Shown here one piece after another: positions 32,675-40,849 of a stretch of DNA of 64,000 nucleotides (positions within the stretch are counted from its first letter, which is position 1; each line of letters starts with the position of its first letter). The translations under genes and the position numbers were made by a program. Source of the DNA: Streptomyces sp. HUAS MG91 (GTDB lineage: Bacteria; Actinomycetota; Actinomycetes; Streptomycetales; Streptomycetaceae); NCBI RefSeq assembly GCF_040529335.1, contig NZ_CP159534.1, positions 4,588,001 to 4,652,000 of the forward strand. Direction: 5' to 3'. The notes under the pieces were generated by a model. That model worked only from the letters and a program-made list of their open reading frames with translations. It had not been told where the DNA came from and searched no databases.

Positions 32675-33088
32675 ATGGCATACAGGTTCACGGCACTCAT
32701 TGCGTGGGGACTCGATGATCCGGAGAGGGACGACTGCCTGATGGCAGGTGTGGCGGAGTCCGACGACGAGGAGGGGTTCGCGTTGATGTTCATGTGCGAC
32801 TTCGACGAGCCCGAGGCACAGGAAGTGTCCCTGGGCATGGACACTCACTGCCTCGTCACACCTGACCAGGGCACTGCCTACGGCTGCGTAACCGAAGTGC
32901 ATCTGGACGACGACGTGCTGCGGGTGACCTTGGATCCTGAGTCGCTGGACGACCTCGGGCTGACCGACCCTGTCGTCGAGGCGCTGCTTCGTGCACCGGC
33001 GGAGGACTTGGCGCGTATGCGTGAAGTCCTACCGCGCATCCTGCGATACGGCCGCCCGGAAGCCCATCCCAGACTGATCGGGGCGTAA
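32675..33088 (+). CDS. Imm10-type immunity protein (orphan)
   Basis: The 137-residue acidic protein contains MAYRFTALIAWGLDDPE, FALMFMCDFDEPEAQEVSLG and MDTHCLVTPDQGTAYG, the pattern I associate with the Imm10 immunity family that neutralises polymorphic toxins. No toxin gene with a polymorphic C-terminus is present next to it, so it looks like an orphan immunity gene. It may protect against toxins of neighbouring strains. The assignment rests on recalled family pattern. Confidence 0.65.
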   Translation: MAYRFTALIAWGLDDPERDDCLMAGVAESDDEEGFALMFMCDFDEPEAQEVSLGMDTHCLVTPDQGTAYGCVTEVHLDDDVLRVTLDPESLDDLGLTDPVVEALLRAPAEDLARMREVLPRILRYGRPEAHPRLIGA

Positions 33089-33139
33089 GGGGAGCTTCGC
33101 GCCCTTTGCTTGTGCCACTGGGCGCCTCCGGCTGGAGGA

Positions 33140-33916
33140 TCAGTGACCAGGCCGGATCACCGCCACCCCGGTCCGGCCGCCGTCCACGTCCACCACGGTG
33201 CCGTGCACGAAGGACGCCTCGTCGCTCGCCAGCCAGAGGGCCGCGTGGGCGATGGCGGCCGGGGTGCCGACGGTGCCGGCCGGGGTGCCGTGCATCATCG
33301 CCTCGCCGGGGTGGGGGTCGCTGCCCTCGGGGGACGGCGGGAGGACGACCCCGGGGGAGATCGCGTTGACGCGGACGCCCTGCGGGCCGAACTCGGCGGA
33401 CCAGGCGCGGGTCAGCGTCTCCATCGCGCCCTTCGTCGAGCTGTAGAGGGCGCCGAGCGGGACGGCGAGGCGCGTGATCCACGAGCCGAGGTTGATGATC
33501 GTGCCGCCGCCCGCGGCCGCCATCGCCGGGGCCACGGTGGCGGTCAGGAAGAAGGGGGCCTTCACGTTCACCCCGTAGACCCGGTCGAAGGTCTCCTCGG
33601 TGGTGTCGGCGGTGCCGGGCGCCGGGTAGACGCCCGCGTTGTTGACCAGGACGTCGATGCGGCCGCCCAGGGCCGCGGTGGCCCGCTCGGCCAGGTCGCC
33701 GGAGGCCCGCGGGGAGCCGTCGAGCTCCGCCGCCACGAAGTCGGCCCGGCCGCCCGCCGCCCGGATGCCGTCGACGACGGCGGCACCCCGCTCGGTGTTC
33801 CGCCCGGATACGACGACGTGGGCGCCCTCGGCCGCGAACACCTCGGCGATGGCCTGGCCGATGTTGCTCGTCGAGCCCGTGACCAGCGCCGTCTTTCCGT
33901 GCAGTCGTCCACTCAT
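33140..33916 (-). CDS. SDR family oxidoreductase
   Basis: This 258-residue classical short-chain dehydrogenase has the cofactor motif TGSTSNIGQ (TGxxxxIGx, residues about 13-21), NNAG near 92, the catalytic Ser in NLGSW and YSSTK near 158-162. The C-terminal WLASDEASFVHGTVVDVDGG is the usual FabG-like ending. NAD(P)H-dependent reduction of a carbonyl substrate is expected; the substrate is unknown. It is divergent from a TetR regulator with a small palindrome between them, which suggests direct control. Confidence 0.9.
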   Translation of the reverse strand: MSGRLHGKTALVTGSTSNIGQAIAEVFAAEGAHVVVSGRNTERGAAVVDGIRAAGGRADFVAAELDGSPRASGDLAERATAALGGRIDVLVNNAGVYPAPGTADTTEETFDRVYGVNVKAPFFLTATVAPAMAAAGGGTIINLGSWITRLAVPLGALYSSTKGAMETLTRAWSAEFGPQGVRVNAISPGVVLPPSPEGSDPHPGEAMMHGTPAGTVGTPAAIAHAALWLASDEASFVHGTVVDVDGGRTGVAVIRPGH

Positions 33917-33984
33917 GACGTGCTTCCCCTCGTGCTTGTACGTGATCGGGTGTGCTGACGGCGACCACGGTGCTCCGCATAAAA

Positions 33985-34000
33985 TGGACCGGCAAGTCCA
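33985..34000. promoter_or_regulatory. Palindrome between the SDR and TetR genes
   Basis: TGGAC and GTCCA flank six bases, next to an AT-rich CATAAAA. The position in the divergent promoter region suits a TetR operator. Confidence 0.45.
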
Positions 34001-34026
34001 GAGTGCGGGGAGAGAGGAGACCGGCC

Positions 34027-34617
34027 GTGGCCGAGACGCTGACCGCCAAGGGGCGTGCCACCCGGGCCCGGATCGTCGAGGGCGCGGCGGAGGTCCTGCG
34101 CGAGCAGGGTGTCTCCGTCACGACGCTCGACGACATCCGCGCCCGTACCGGCACCAGCAAGAGCCAGCTCTTCCACTACTTCGCCGGCGGCAAGGACGAA
34201 CTGCTGCTCGCCGTCGCCCGGTTCGAGGCCGACCGGGTGATCGAGGACCAGCAGCCGCATCTGGGCCGCCTCGACTCGTGGGAGTCCTGGCAGCGCTGGC
34301 GGGACGTGGTCGTGGAGCGCTATGAACTCCAGGGCGACCACTGCCCGCTGGGCGCGCTGTTCCTCCAGGTCGGGCGGTCGAGTCCGGGCGCGCGGGCGAT
34401 CGTCACGGAGCTGATGCGGCAGTGGCAGGCGGAGCTGGCGCGCGGCATCCGCGCCGTGCAGGAGGGCGGCCTGGTGCGGGCCTCCCTCGACGCCGACCGC
34501 ACGGCGGGGGCGCTGCTCGCCGGGATCCAGGGCGGCGTCACGATCATGATGTCGACCGGTGACTCCACCCACCTCAGGGCCGCGCTCGACACCGGCATCG
34601 CGTATCTGCGCGGCTAG
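34027..34617 (+). CDS. TetR/AcrR family regulator (LmrA/YxaF-like)
   Basis: The 196-residue protein has an HTH at residues about 14-55 (VSVTTLDDIRARTGTSKSQLFHYF). The C-terminal domain contains CPLGALFLQVG, a hallmark of the YxaF/LmrA-type TetR group. The GTG at 34027 has a GGAG site upstream. It is divergent from the SDR gene and is its probable repressor. Its TAG stop lies in the CTAG end of the 180-bp palindromic element. Confidence 0.88.
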   Translation: MAETLTAKGRATRARIVEGAAEVLREQGVSVTTLDDIRARTGTSKSQLFHYFAGGKDELLLAVARFEADRVIEDQQPHLGRLDSWESWQRWRDVVVERYELQGDHCPLGALFLQVGRSSPGARAIVTELMRQWQAELARGIRAVQEGGLVRASLDADRTAGALLAGIQGGVTIMMSTGDSTHLRAALDTGIAYLRG

Positions 34618-34793
34618 GGCGTGTGTCGAAAGTCCCGTCTGCCTCGCGGGGTCTGGCACGCACGCTCGCGGCGTTGCCGAAACGTCCTCATAGCTCCGCT
34701 ATGAGGACGCCCCGGCGCCTTGCGATCGCACGCACCAGACCCCGCGAGGCCCGCCCTTCGGGCGAACGACGGGACTTTCGACACACGCCCTAG
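34614..34793. mobile_element. 180-bp palindromic MITE-like element
   Basis: Both ends are perfect 26-bp inverted repeats (CTAGGGCGTGTGTCGAAAGT at 34614 and onward to 34639; complement 34768-34793). Further nested arms follow: CCTCGCGGGGTCTGG with its complement, and ACGTCCTCATAGC around a three-base loop. There is no reading frame of its own. It sits exactly between convergent genes, and both of their stop codons lie in its CTAG ends. It is a non-autonomous, foldback-type repeat. Confidence 0.85.
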
Positions 34794-35212
34794 GGCCGAG
34801 GCATCGCTCCGGTGGCGCCGAGCCGGACGAGCACGCGCTCGCGCAGCAGCTCGTACTCCTCCCGGAGTCTGCGCAGCCCGGAGTCGGGCGGGCGGGGGAT
34901 CACCGTCCCCGGCGTGACGATCTCGTGCGGGGCGAACTGCTCACGGGTGAGGTCGACTTCGAGACCGTCGCCCAGTCTGTTCCACCAGTGGTAGTCGACC
35001 CGCACGCCGTCCACGTGCACCTCGCCGCGCAGCAGATCACCGCCGAGCAGATCGTTGAGCACCAGCGCGGTCACCCCGCACTGGTCCCGCGCGGGATTGT
35101 CCCCCGTCCAGCGCGCGCGGTACTCGGGCGTACAGGTCTCGGCATCCCAACTGGCGCGCACAGCAAGCTCGATGTCGGTCAGCAGCAGCGGTTTCTCGGC
35201 GGTGTCCGTCAT
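34790..35212 (-). CDS. YunG-like protein
   Basis: This 140-residue protein has W-x-x-x-TC near the start, then RDQCGVTALVLNDLLGGDLL, HWWNRLGDGLEVDLTREQF and a helical end. That is the pattern of the YunG family (unknown function; the QCG...D...H arrangement recalls a papain-like or transglutaminase-like core, which is inference). The ATG at 35212 gives the family-like N-terminus. The stop codon is within the palindromic element. Confidence 0.7.
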   Translation of the reverse strand: MTDTAEKPLLLTDIELAVRASWDAETCTPEYRARWTGDNPARDQCGVTALVLNDLLGGDLLRGEVHVDGVRVDYHWWNRLGDGLEVDLTREQFAPHEIVTPGTVIPRPPDSGLRRLREEYELLRERVLVRLGATGAMPRP

Positions 35213-35423
35213 GCCCGCCACTGTGACACCCGGCACTGACAACGGCCCCGGCCCGCCCGCCGTCAGCCGACAACCCGCGCCGCGATCTCCCGCGCGCACG
35301 CGGCCTCCGCCGAACGGACCCGGGGCCGACGGTCACTGTCCCGTCGGCCCCGAAATCGATCCTCGCGAGCCGCCGTTGAGGACGATCACGTCGGTCATGG
35401 ACCGAACGTGACGGCGGGACGCG

Positions 35424-37373
35424 TCACTTGGTGAAGTACAGGTACTTCCAGGAGCTGTGCGTCGTCGAGTTCACGTTGTCCCCGGACGAGTTGTTGACGT
35501 ACGAGCTGCGCGCGCGTGCCTTGATGCCCGCCTCGCCGGGAGCGCCCAGGCTGACGGCCACCTTCCCGTTCGTGCCGAGCTTGAAGTACTGCGAACCGGA
35601 GTCGTACCACTTGCCGTTGTAGTAGACCTCCAGCTCCAGACGCTCCTTGCGGCCCTTGTAGTACGACATGGTCGTGGTCACCACGGGGCTCGTGTTCTTG
35701 TGGAACCAGTAGTACGAGTGCGAGCCGACCTTGCCCGTCTTGTAGTGCTTGGAGATCGAGTTCGACACCTTCACGCGCGCGTAGGCCGTCACCTTCACGG
35801 TCTTCGACGCGTAGCGCGCGTCCCCGGCGAACACCGCGGTGACCGTGGTGTCGCGCTTCATGTCCACGGTCGCGGAGACGTTCCCGCTGGAGTTGACCTT
35901 CGCGGTCCTGATCAGCTTGTTCGGCTTGTCGCCGCCGTACGGGTTCGCCCAGATCTCCACCGTGCGGTTCTTGTACGTCGACCCGAGGTGCGCGGTGAAG
36001 GAGACGTCGGCTCCGTACGAGTAGACGTTGCCGTTCTTGTTCAGCGTCAGGGTCGGCGTGCTGCGCGAGACGGCGACCTTGTCGGACGTGGAGACCGCCG
36101 AGTGCGTGGCATCCCCCGCGTACGACACCTTGTAGGTGACCGTTCCGCCGACCGTCGGGGTGTCGCTGAACGCGTAGGTGCCGTCGCTCTTCACGGTGAC
36201 GCCGGCGAGCGCCTTGCCGTTCGGTGACTCCAGGTCGGTGCGGGAGACGGTGAGCTTCGCGCCGGCCGGCAGGGCGACGGACGCGGAGAGCTTCCCCTTG
36301 ACGGTGAGCTTCTTGGCGCGGGTCGCCTTCGACGGGGCGTCGACCGTCAGGGTCGGGTTGCTGAGCGTCGGGTCGGCGAGGACCTTGAGCGCGTAGCCGC
36401 TGCCGCTCGGCACGAGCGTGAACACCCGGGACAGGTCGGGGGCCCACTCCAGAGCCACCACCTCGGTGCTCTGGGCGTAACTGTGCACGACCTTGGTGGA
36501 GTTCGGCGCGTACGTCACCACCTTGCTGCCGGTGTACTGGGCGACCATGCCGTTCGGCGCGACGTCGGCGCGCAGCCCGCTGGGGTAGGAGCCCGCCTCG
36601 CGGAACGACCCGTCCGCGTACGCGTCCCGCACCGCGCCGTTGACCAGCACCTCGCGGCCGCCGGGGATCAGGTCGATGTCCCCGATGCCGCTGTTGAGCC
36701 GGTAGTCGCCGTCGTACCAGGCGACCACCGAGGGAGCCGTCCCCGAGACGTCGAGCACCGCCATGGAGTCGGTGGAGCTGCCGGTCTCGCCGACCGCGAG
36801 GACGCCCGGCTGCGACGGGTCGGTGTCGAGCAGGCCCTGGCCGTGGATCCCGCTGGAGGTGCCCTCCGTCGGGAACCGCTGAAGCGCCACCGGGTCGGTC
36901 CCGCTCGCCGGGTCCACGCCCGGGTCGACCGAGCCGAGATCGCCGTCCCACTGGTCGCCGTACGTGAACCACGCCTTGCCGGCGCTGAACGCGACGTAGG
37001 TCGGCCCCGTGTCGGTGGCGACCGGATAGCGCCGCACCACGTCGAGCGTGGCCGCGTCGAGCGCCACGATCTCGTGGCTGTCGCGCACGGCCGCGTACAC
37101 CGTGGCGCCGTCGTCGGAGACCGTGAGATCGCTGAGCGCGCCGAGGTCGCTCACGGAGTCGACGAGCCGGCCCGTGTAGTCGAGGGCCAGGATCTTGCCG
37201 CCCGAGGCGTCCCCGACGAAGACGCGCTTCAGCGCGCCGTCGGCGACGACACCGGCGGGTTGGGCGACGGTGGCCGTGGCCGCCGAGGCGGTGCCGGCCG
37301 CGACGGCGCTCAGCGCCGCCGACGAGAAAAGGACCGCGAGCGCCGTCGCGGTAGAGATGCTGCGCGTCCGCAC
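35424..37373 (-). CDS. Large secreted protein: beta-propeller plus Ig-like repeats
   Basis: The 649-residue protein has a signal peptide (STATALAVLFSSAALSAVAA, cleavage near ASAAT). Residues about 35-310 look like beta-propeller blades (ALKRVFVGDASGGKILALDY, VYAAVRDSHEIVALDAATL). Two or three bacterial Ig-like repeats (about 310-510; GTVTYKVSYAGDATHSAV) and a C-terminal aromatic beta domain follow. It is probably a cell-surface or extracellular binding protein; no catalytic motif is seen. The GTG at 37373 is preferred, with GGGGG upstream; the frame continues far upstream but is non-coding in character. Confidence 0.82.
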   Translation of the reverse strand: MRTRSISTATALAVLFSSAALSAVAAGTASAATATVAQPAGVVADGALKRVFVGDASGGKILALDYTGRLVDSVSDLGALSDLTVSDDGATVYAAVRDSHEIVALDAATLDVVRRYPVATDTGPTYVAFSAGKAWFTYGDQWDGDLGSVDPGVDPASGTDPVALQRFPTEGTSSGIHGQGLLDTDPSQPGVLAVGETGSSTDSMAVLDVSGTAPSVVAWYDGDYRLNSGIGDIDLIPGGREVLVNGAVRDAYADGSFREAGSYPSGLRADVAPNGMVAQYTGSKVVTYAPNSTKVVHSYAQSTEVVALEWAPDLSRVFTLVPSGSGYALKVLADPTLSNPTLTVDAPSKATRAKKLTVKGKLSASVALPAGAKLTVSRTDLESPNGKALAGVTVKSDGTYAFSDTPTVGGTVTYKVSYAGDATHSAVSTSDKVAVSRSTPTLTLNKNGNVYSYGADVSFTAHLGSTYKNRTVEIWANPYGGDKPNKLIRTAKVNSSGNVSATVDMKRDTTVTAVFAGDARYASKTVKVTAYARVKVSNSISKHYKTGKVGSHSYYWFHKNTSPVVTTTMSYYKGRKERLELEVYYNGKWYDSGSQYFKLGTNGKVAVSLGAPGEAGIKARARSSYVNNSSGDNVNSTTHSSWKYLYFTK

Positions 37374-37620
37374 AGTCGTGTACCCCCACAAAGGATCCCG
37401 GTGGATGACCGGGAGATGAGAGCGCCGCGCGACGCCCGTGTCCGTCCGGCGGAGGGACCGGGGCGCGGCTGCTGATGCGCAGCGTATGACATGGCAGTGA
37501 CAGTTGAGGAGGGGGTTTCCGCAGAGGCGTGCGGTGCGGCGCGCGGGACGGCCCTGCTCATGTGCGCCGTTGATGCGCCCGCCGGGATGGGCATGCAATG
37601 GGTGAGGCTCTCCGCCCGGA

Positions 37621-37660
37621 GGTCCACACCGGTCCACCCAGGTCCATGCAGGTCCATCGA
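37621..37660 (+). promoter_or_regulatory. Four in-phase GGTCCA repeats upstream of the Cys-rich peptide gene
   Basis: GGTCCA occurs at 37621, 37631, 37641 and 37651, exactly one per ten bases, ending just before the GGAGGG ribosome site. Phased repeats on one helix face suggest cooperative regulator binding. The period is 10, not the 11 of a PHO box. Confidence 0.55.
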
Positions 37661-37670
37661 GGAGGGAACC

Positions 37671-37835
37671 ATGGCCGCCGAGTCCCCCAGGCCCGACCAG
37701 ACACCCGAGACCCACGTCGAAGTGAGCCGGCCCGTGACGGAGCTGGTGCTCCTCGGCGCCTGCGGCTGCGGCTCCGGCTGCGGCTGCGGCTGCCAGTCCG
37801 GCGCTCCGTGCCAGTGCGGCGGCTGCTCCGGCTGA
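37671..37835 (+). CDS. Small cysteine-rich peptide (metallothionein-like)
   Basis: The 54-residue peptide has eight cysteines in its last 26 residues, in C-G-C and C-x-C pairs (ACGCGSGCGCGCQSG, then PCQCGGCSG). GGAGGGAACC precedes the ATG at 37671. The spacing of cysteines suggests metal binding, like a metallothionein; it could alternatively be a structural or RiPP-like peptide. No maturation enzyme is adjacent. It lies between a secreted-protein gene and phoU, with a strong terminator after it. Confidence 0.7.
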   Translation: MAAESPRPDQTPETHVEVSRPVTELVLLGACGCGSGCGCGCQSGAPCQCGGCSG

Positions 37836-37847
37836 CCGCTGACGCAC

Positions 37848-37882
37848 GAGGGCCCCGCACCCGTGCCGGGTGCGGGGCCCTC
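37848..37882. terminator. Bidirectional terminator between the Cys-rich peptide gene and phoU
   Basis: A 15-bp perfect stem (GAGGGCCCCGCACCC and its complement) with a five-base loop between convergent genes. Confidence 0.85.
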
Positions 37883-37908
37883 GTCCGCGTACCGGACGCG
37901 GAATCCGG

Positions 37909-38601
37909 TCAGGCGCCCTCGCCCGCCGGCGACGGCGTGGCGCTCGCCGCCTGCACGTCGTCCGCGTGCTCACCCGTCACCAGGTAGACGACGCGCTTGG
38001 CGACGGCCACGGCGTGGTCGGCGTACCGCTCGTAGTACCGGCCGAGCAGCGTCACGTCGACCGCGGTCTCGATGCCGTGCTTCCACTTCTCGTCCATCAG
38101 GTGCTGGAAGAGCGTGCGGTGCAGCAGGTCCATCTCGTCGTCGTCCTGCTCCAGCTGCATCGCCAGATCGACGTCCTTGGTGATGATCACCTCGGCCGCC
38201 TTCGCCATCAGGCGCTGCGCGAGCTGGCCCATCTCCAGGATGGTCGCGTGCAGGTCGTGCGGGACGGCCCGCTCGGGGAAGCGCAGCCGGGCCAGCTTGG
38301 CGACGTGCTGGGCCAGGTCGCCGCTGCGCTCCAGGTCGGCGCTCATCCGCAGGGAGGTGACCACGATCCGCAGGTCGGTGGCGACCGGCTGCTGCCGCGC
38401 CAGCAGGGCTATGGCCCGCGCCTCCAGCTCGTGCTGAAGATCGTCCACCTTCTGGTCGGCGGCGATCACGGTCTCGGCCAGCTTCAGATCGGCGTCGAGC
38501 ATGGCCGTGGTGGCGCGCCCGATCGCCGACCCGACAAGGCGGGCCATCTCGACCAGGCCCTCGCCGATCGAGTCAAGTTCCTCGTGGTACGCGTCACGCA
38601 T
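37909..38601 (-). CDS. phoU: Phosphate transport system regulator PhoU
   Basis: The 230-residue protein has two PhoU three-helix repeats, with the metal/kinase-contact motifs in MSADLERSGDLAQHVAKLAR and LLGRYYERYADHAVAVAKRV. It begins MRDAYHEELDSIGEGL, the standard N-terminus. PhoU links phosphate uptake with the PhoR sensor kinase. It is divergent from phoR-phoP, with PHO-box repeats between them, so it belongs to the Pho regulon. Confidence 0.95.
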   Translation of the reverse strand: MRDAYHEELDSIGEGLVEMARLVGSAIGRATTAMLDADLKLAETVIAADQKVDDLQHELEARAIALLARQQPVATDLRIVVTSLRMSADLERSGDLAQHVAKLARLRFPERAVPHDLHATILEMGQLAQRLMAKAAEVIITKDVDLAMQLEQDDDEMDLLHRTLFQHLMDEKWKHGIETAVDVTLLGRYYERYADHAVAVAKRVVYLVTGEHADDVQAASATPSPAGEGA

Positions 38602-38700
38602 ACGACGTGCCCTCTCTCAAGGATGCTCAGGATGGTGTCCGTGGGACCCGGTCGGCCCCACGCTCCCACGTTCCGTGCCGTACGCGTCCGGATCCGGCAC

Positions 38701-38733
38701 CTGAAATGAATCACCTCCGTACTGAAGGTGAAC
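38701..38733 (-). promoter_or_regulatory. PHO box (three 11-bp PhoP direct-repeat units)
   Basis: On the minus strand the units GTTCACCTTCA, GTACGGAGGTG and ATTCATTTCAG follow each other without gaps. GTTCACC is the conserved heptamer of Streptomyces PHO boxes. The position between phoU and phoRP matches the autoregulated site known in S. coelicolor and S. lividans. Confidence 0.85.
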
Positions 38734-38806
38734 TCTGGGCGACGAGTGTTCGAGCGTCCACTCGGACGGCTGTGGAGGACCGGCTCGGCCCGCATAACCT
38801 GGAGAC

Positions 38807-40081
38807 ATGGACGTGAACGCGGCGATCGCCGCAGCCTCAGCGATCGCCGGAGTGTGCACCGGGGCGATCGCGACGCTGGCGTTCCGCTGGAGCGAACGCG
38901 ACCAGAAGCGCCCCACCCGCACTTCTCTGCACACGGACCCCGCCCTGCCGCCCGGCGTGGACACGGTTCTCTCCGTGCTGCGCTCGTCCGCCGTCGTCCT
39001 CGACGAGGCGGACAGCGTGGTCAAGGCCAGCTCGGCGGCGTACGCGCTCGGTCTCGTACGCGGCGGAAAGCTCGCCGTCGAGCCGATGCTCCAGATGGCC
39101 AGGGACACCCGGCGCGACGGCGAGATACGGCAGGTCGAGCTGGACCTGCCGCGCCGGGGCACCGGCCGCGGCGAGGCCCTCGCCGTCTCCGCGCGGGTGG
39201 CGCCGCTCGGCTCCCGCCTGGTGCTCCTCCTCGTCGAGGACCTGACCGAGGCCCGCCGCATCGAGGCGGTCCGCCGCGACTTCGTGGCGAACGTCAGCCA
39301 TGAACTGAAGACCCCCGTGGGCGCCCTCTCCCTGCTCTCCGAGGCGGTCATGGACGCCTCCGACGACCCCGAGGCCGTCGAGCGCTTCGCCGGCCGGATG
39401 CAGATCGAGGCGACCCGCCTGACCAGCCTCGTCCAGGAACTCATCGACCTCTCCCGGGTGCAGAACGACGACCCCCTGGAGGACGCCGAGCCGGTCCGCG
39501 TCGACGAGCTCGTCGCCGAGGCTATCGACCGCTGCCGCCAGCCGGCCGCCACCAAGCAGATCACCATGGCCGCCGGCGGCACCGCCGACGTCCGCGTCTG
39601 GGGCAACCGGGGGCAGCTCGCCGCCGCCCTGGGCAACCTGGTGGAGAACGCGGTCAACTACTCGCCCGCTCGCACCCGCGTCGGCATAGCCGCCCGCCGG
39701 GTGACCGCGCCCGGCGGCGACCTGATCGAGATAGCCGTCACCGACCAGGGCATCGGCATCTCCGACAAGGACAAGGAGCGCATCTTCGAGCGCTTCTACC
39801 GGGTCGACCCGGCCCGCTCCCGCGCGACGGGCGGTACGGGCCTCGGCCTCGCCATCGTCAAGCACGTGGCCGCCTCCCACGGCGGAGAGGTCACCGTGTG
39901 GAGCTCGGAGGGACAGGGCTCCACCTTCACGCTGCGGCTGCCCGAAGCGGCCGCGCCCCGCGGTCCCCACCAGACTTCAGCCGCCCCAGGCCCCGGAGAC
40001 GTACGCGACGAAGACGACGCACACGGGCCCGACCACACCACCGCATACGAATCCATCCCTGCCCCGGAGGTCCTTCCGTGA
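38807..40081 (+). CDS. phoR: Phosphate sensor histidine kinase PhoR (SenX3-like)
   Basis: In this 424-residue protein an N-terminal membrane segment (AAIAAASAIAGVCTGAIATL) is followed by a short PAS-like region. The HisKA domain has its phospho-acceptor His in NVSHELKTP (near residue 165). The HATPase domain shows NAVNYSP (N box), GIGISDKDKERIF and GTGLGLAIVKHV. It phosphorylates PhoP under phosphate limitation. The stop overlaps the phoP GTG by four bases (GTGA), so translation is coupled. Confidence 0.95.
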   Translation: MDVNAAIAAASAIAGVCTGAIATLAFRWSERDQKRPTRTSLHTDPALPPGVDTVLSVLRSSAVVLDEADSVVKASSAAYALGLVRGGKLAVEPMLQMARDTRRDGEIRQVELDLPRRGTGRGEALAVSARVAPLGSRLVLLLVEDLTEARRIEAVRRDFVANVSHELKTPVGALSLLSEAVMDASDDPEAVERFAGRMQIEATRLTSLVQELIDLSRVQNDDPLEDAEPVRVDELVAEAIDRCRQPAATKQITMAAGGTADVRVWGNRGQLAAALGNLVENAVNYSPARTRVGIAARRVTAPGGDLIEIAVTDQGIGISDKDKERIFERFYRVDPARSRATGGTGLGLAIVKHVAASHGGEVTVWSSEGQGSTFTLRLPEAAAPRGPHQTSAAPGPGDVRDEDDAHGPDHTTAYESIPAPEVLP

Positions 40082-40758
40082 CCCGAGTGCTCGTCGTAGA
40101 GGACGAGGAGTCCTTCTCCGACGCCCTGTCCTACATGCTCCGCAAGGAGGGCTTCGAGGTCGCCATCGCGGCCACCGGGCCCGACGGACTCGACGAGTTC
40201 GAGCGCAACGGCGCCGACCTCGTCCTGCTCGACCTGATGCTGCCGGGCCTGCCCGGCACGGAGGTCTGCCGTCAGCTGCGCGGCCGCTCCAACGTCCCGG
40301 TGATCATGGTGACCGCCAAGGACAGCGAGATCGACAAGGTCGTCGGGCTCGAAATAGGAGCGGACGACTACGTCACCAAGCCCTTCTCCTCGCGCGAGCT
40401 GGTCGCCCGCATCCGGGCCGTCCTGCGCCGCCGCGGCGAGCCCGAGGAGGTCACTCCGCAGGCCCTGGAGGCGGGTCCGGTCCGGATGGACGTCGACCGG
40501 CACGTGGTGACCGTCGCCGGTTCCAAGGTCGACCTTCCGCTCAAGGAGTTCGACCTGCTGGAGATGCTGCTGCGCAACGCGGGCCGGGTGCTCACCCGCA
40601 TGCAGCTCATCGACCGGGTCTGGGGCGCGGACTACGTGGGCGACACCAAGACCCTCGACGTCCACGTGAAGCGCCTGCGCGCCAAGATCGAGCCGGACCC
40701 GGGCGCGCCGCGCTACCTGGTCACGGTCCGCGGCCTCGGCTACAAGTTCGAGCCGTAG
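40078..40758 (+). CDS. phoP: Response regulator PhoP (OmpR family)
   Basis: The 226-residue protein has a REC domain with the acidic pocket VEDEES, the phospho-acceptor Asp near residue 50 (LVLLDLMLPG), MVTAKDSE and YVTKPF. A winged-helix DNA-binding domain follows (EFDLLEMLLRNAGRVLTR, RVWGADYVGDTKTLDVHVKR). It is the master activator/repressor of the phosphate regulon and also influences antibiotic production. It is translated from GTG 40078, overlapping phoR. Confidence 0.96.
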   Translation: MTRVLVVEDEESFSDALSYMLRKEGFEVAIAATGPDGLDEFERNGADLVLLDLMLPGLPGTEVCRQLRGRSNVPVIMVTAKDSEIDKVVGLEIGADDYVTKPFSSRELVARIRAVLRRRGEPEEVTPQALEAGPVRMDVDRHVVTVAGSKVDLPLKEFDLLEMLLRNAGRVLTRMQLIDRVWGADYVGDTKTLDVHVKRLRAKIEPDPGAPRYLVTVRGLGYKFEP

Positions 40759-40771
40759 ACCGGCCCGGTCG

Positions 40772-40842
40772 CACCGTACGGACAACGCCCCGGGGGGCGG
40801 ATCCCAGCTGGGATCCGCCCCCGGGGCGTTGTCCGTACGGTG
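40772..40842. terminator. Very long bidirectional terminator after phoP
   Basis: Each arm is about 35 bases (CACCGTACGGACAACGCCCC outward end), with one extra G as the only mismatch and the centre at CAGCTG. It separates convergent phoP and the lipoprotein gene. Confidence 0.9.
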
Positions 40843-40849
40843 TCGCGGC

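Noticed and set aside
37621-37660. PHO box upstream of the Cys-rich peptide gene
   Set aside because: The GGTCCA repeats have a 10-base, not 11-base, period and differ from the GTTCACC heptamer, so they are reported as unidentified repeats.
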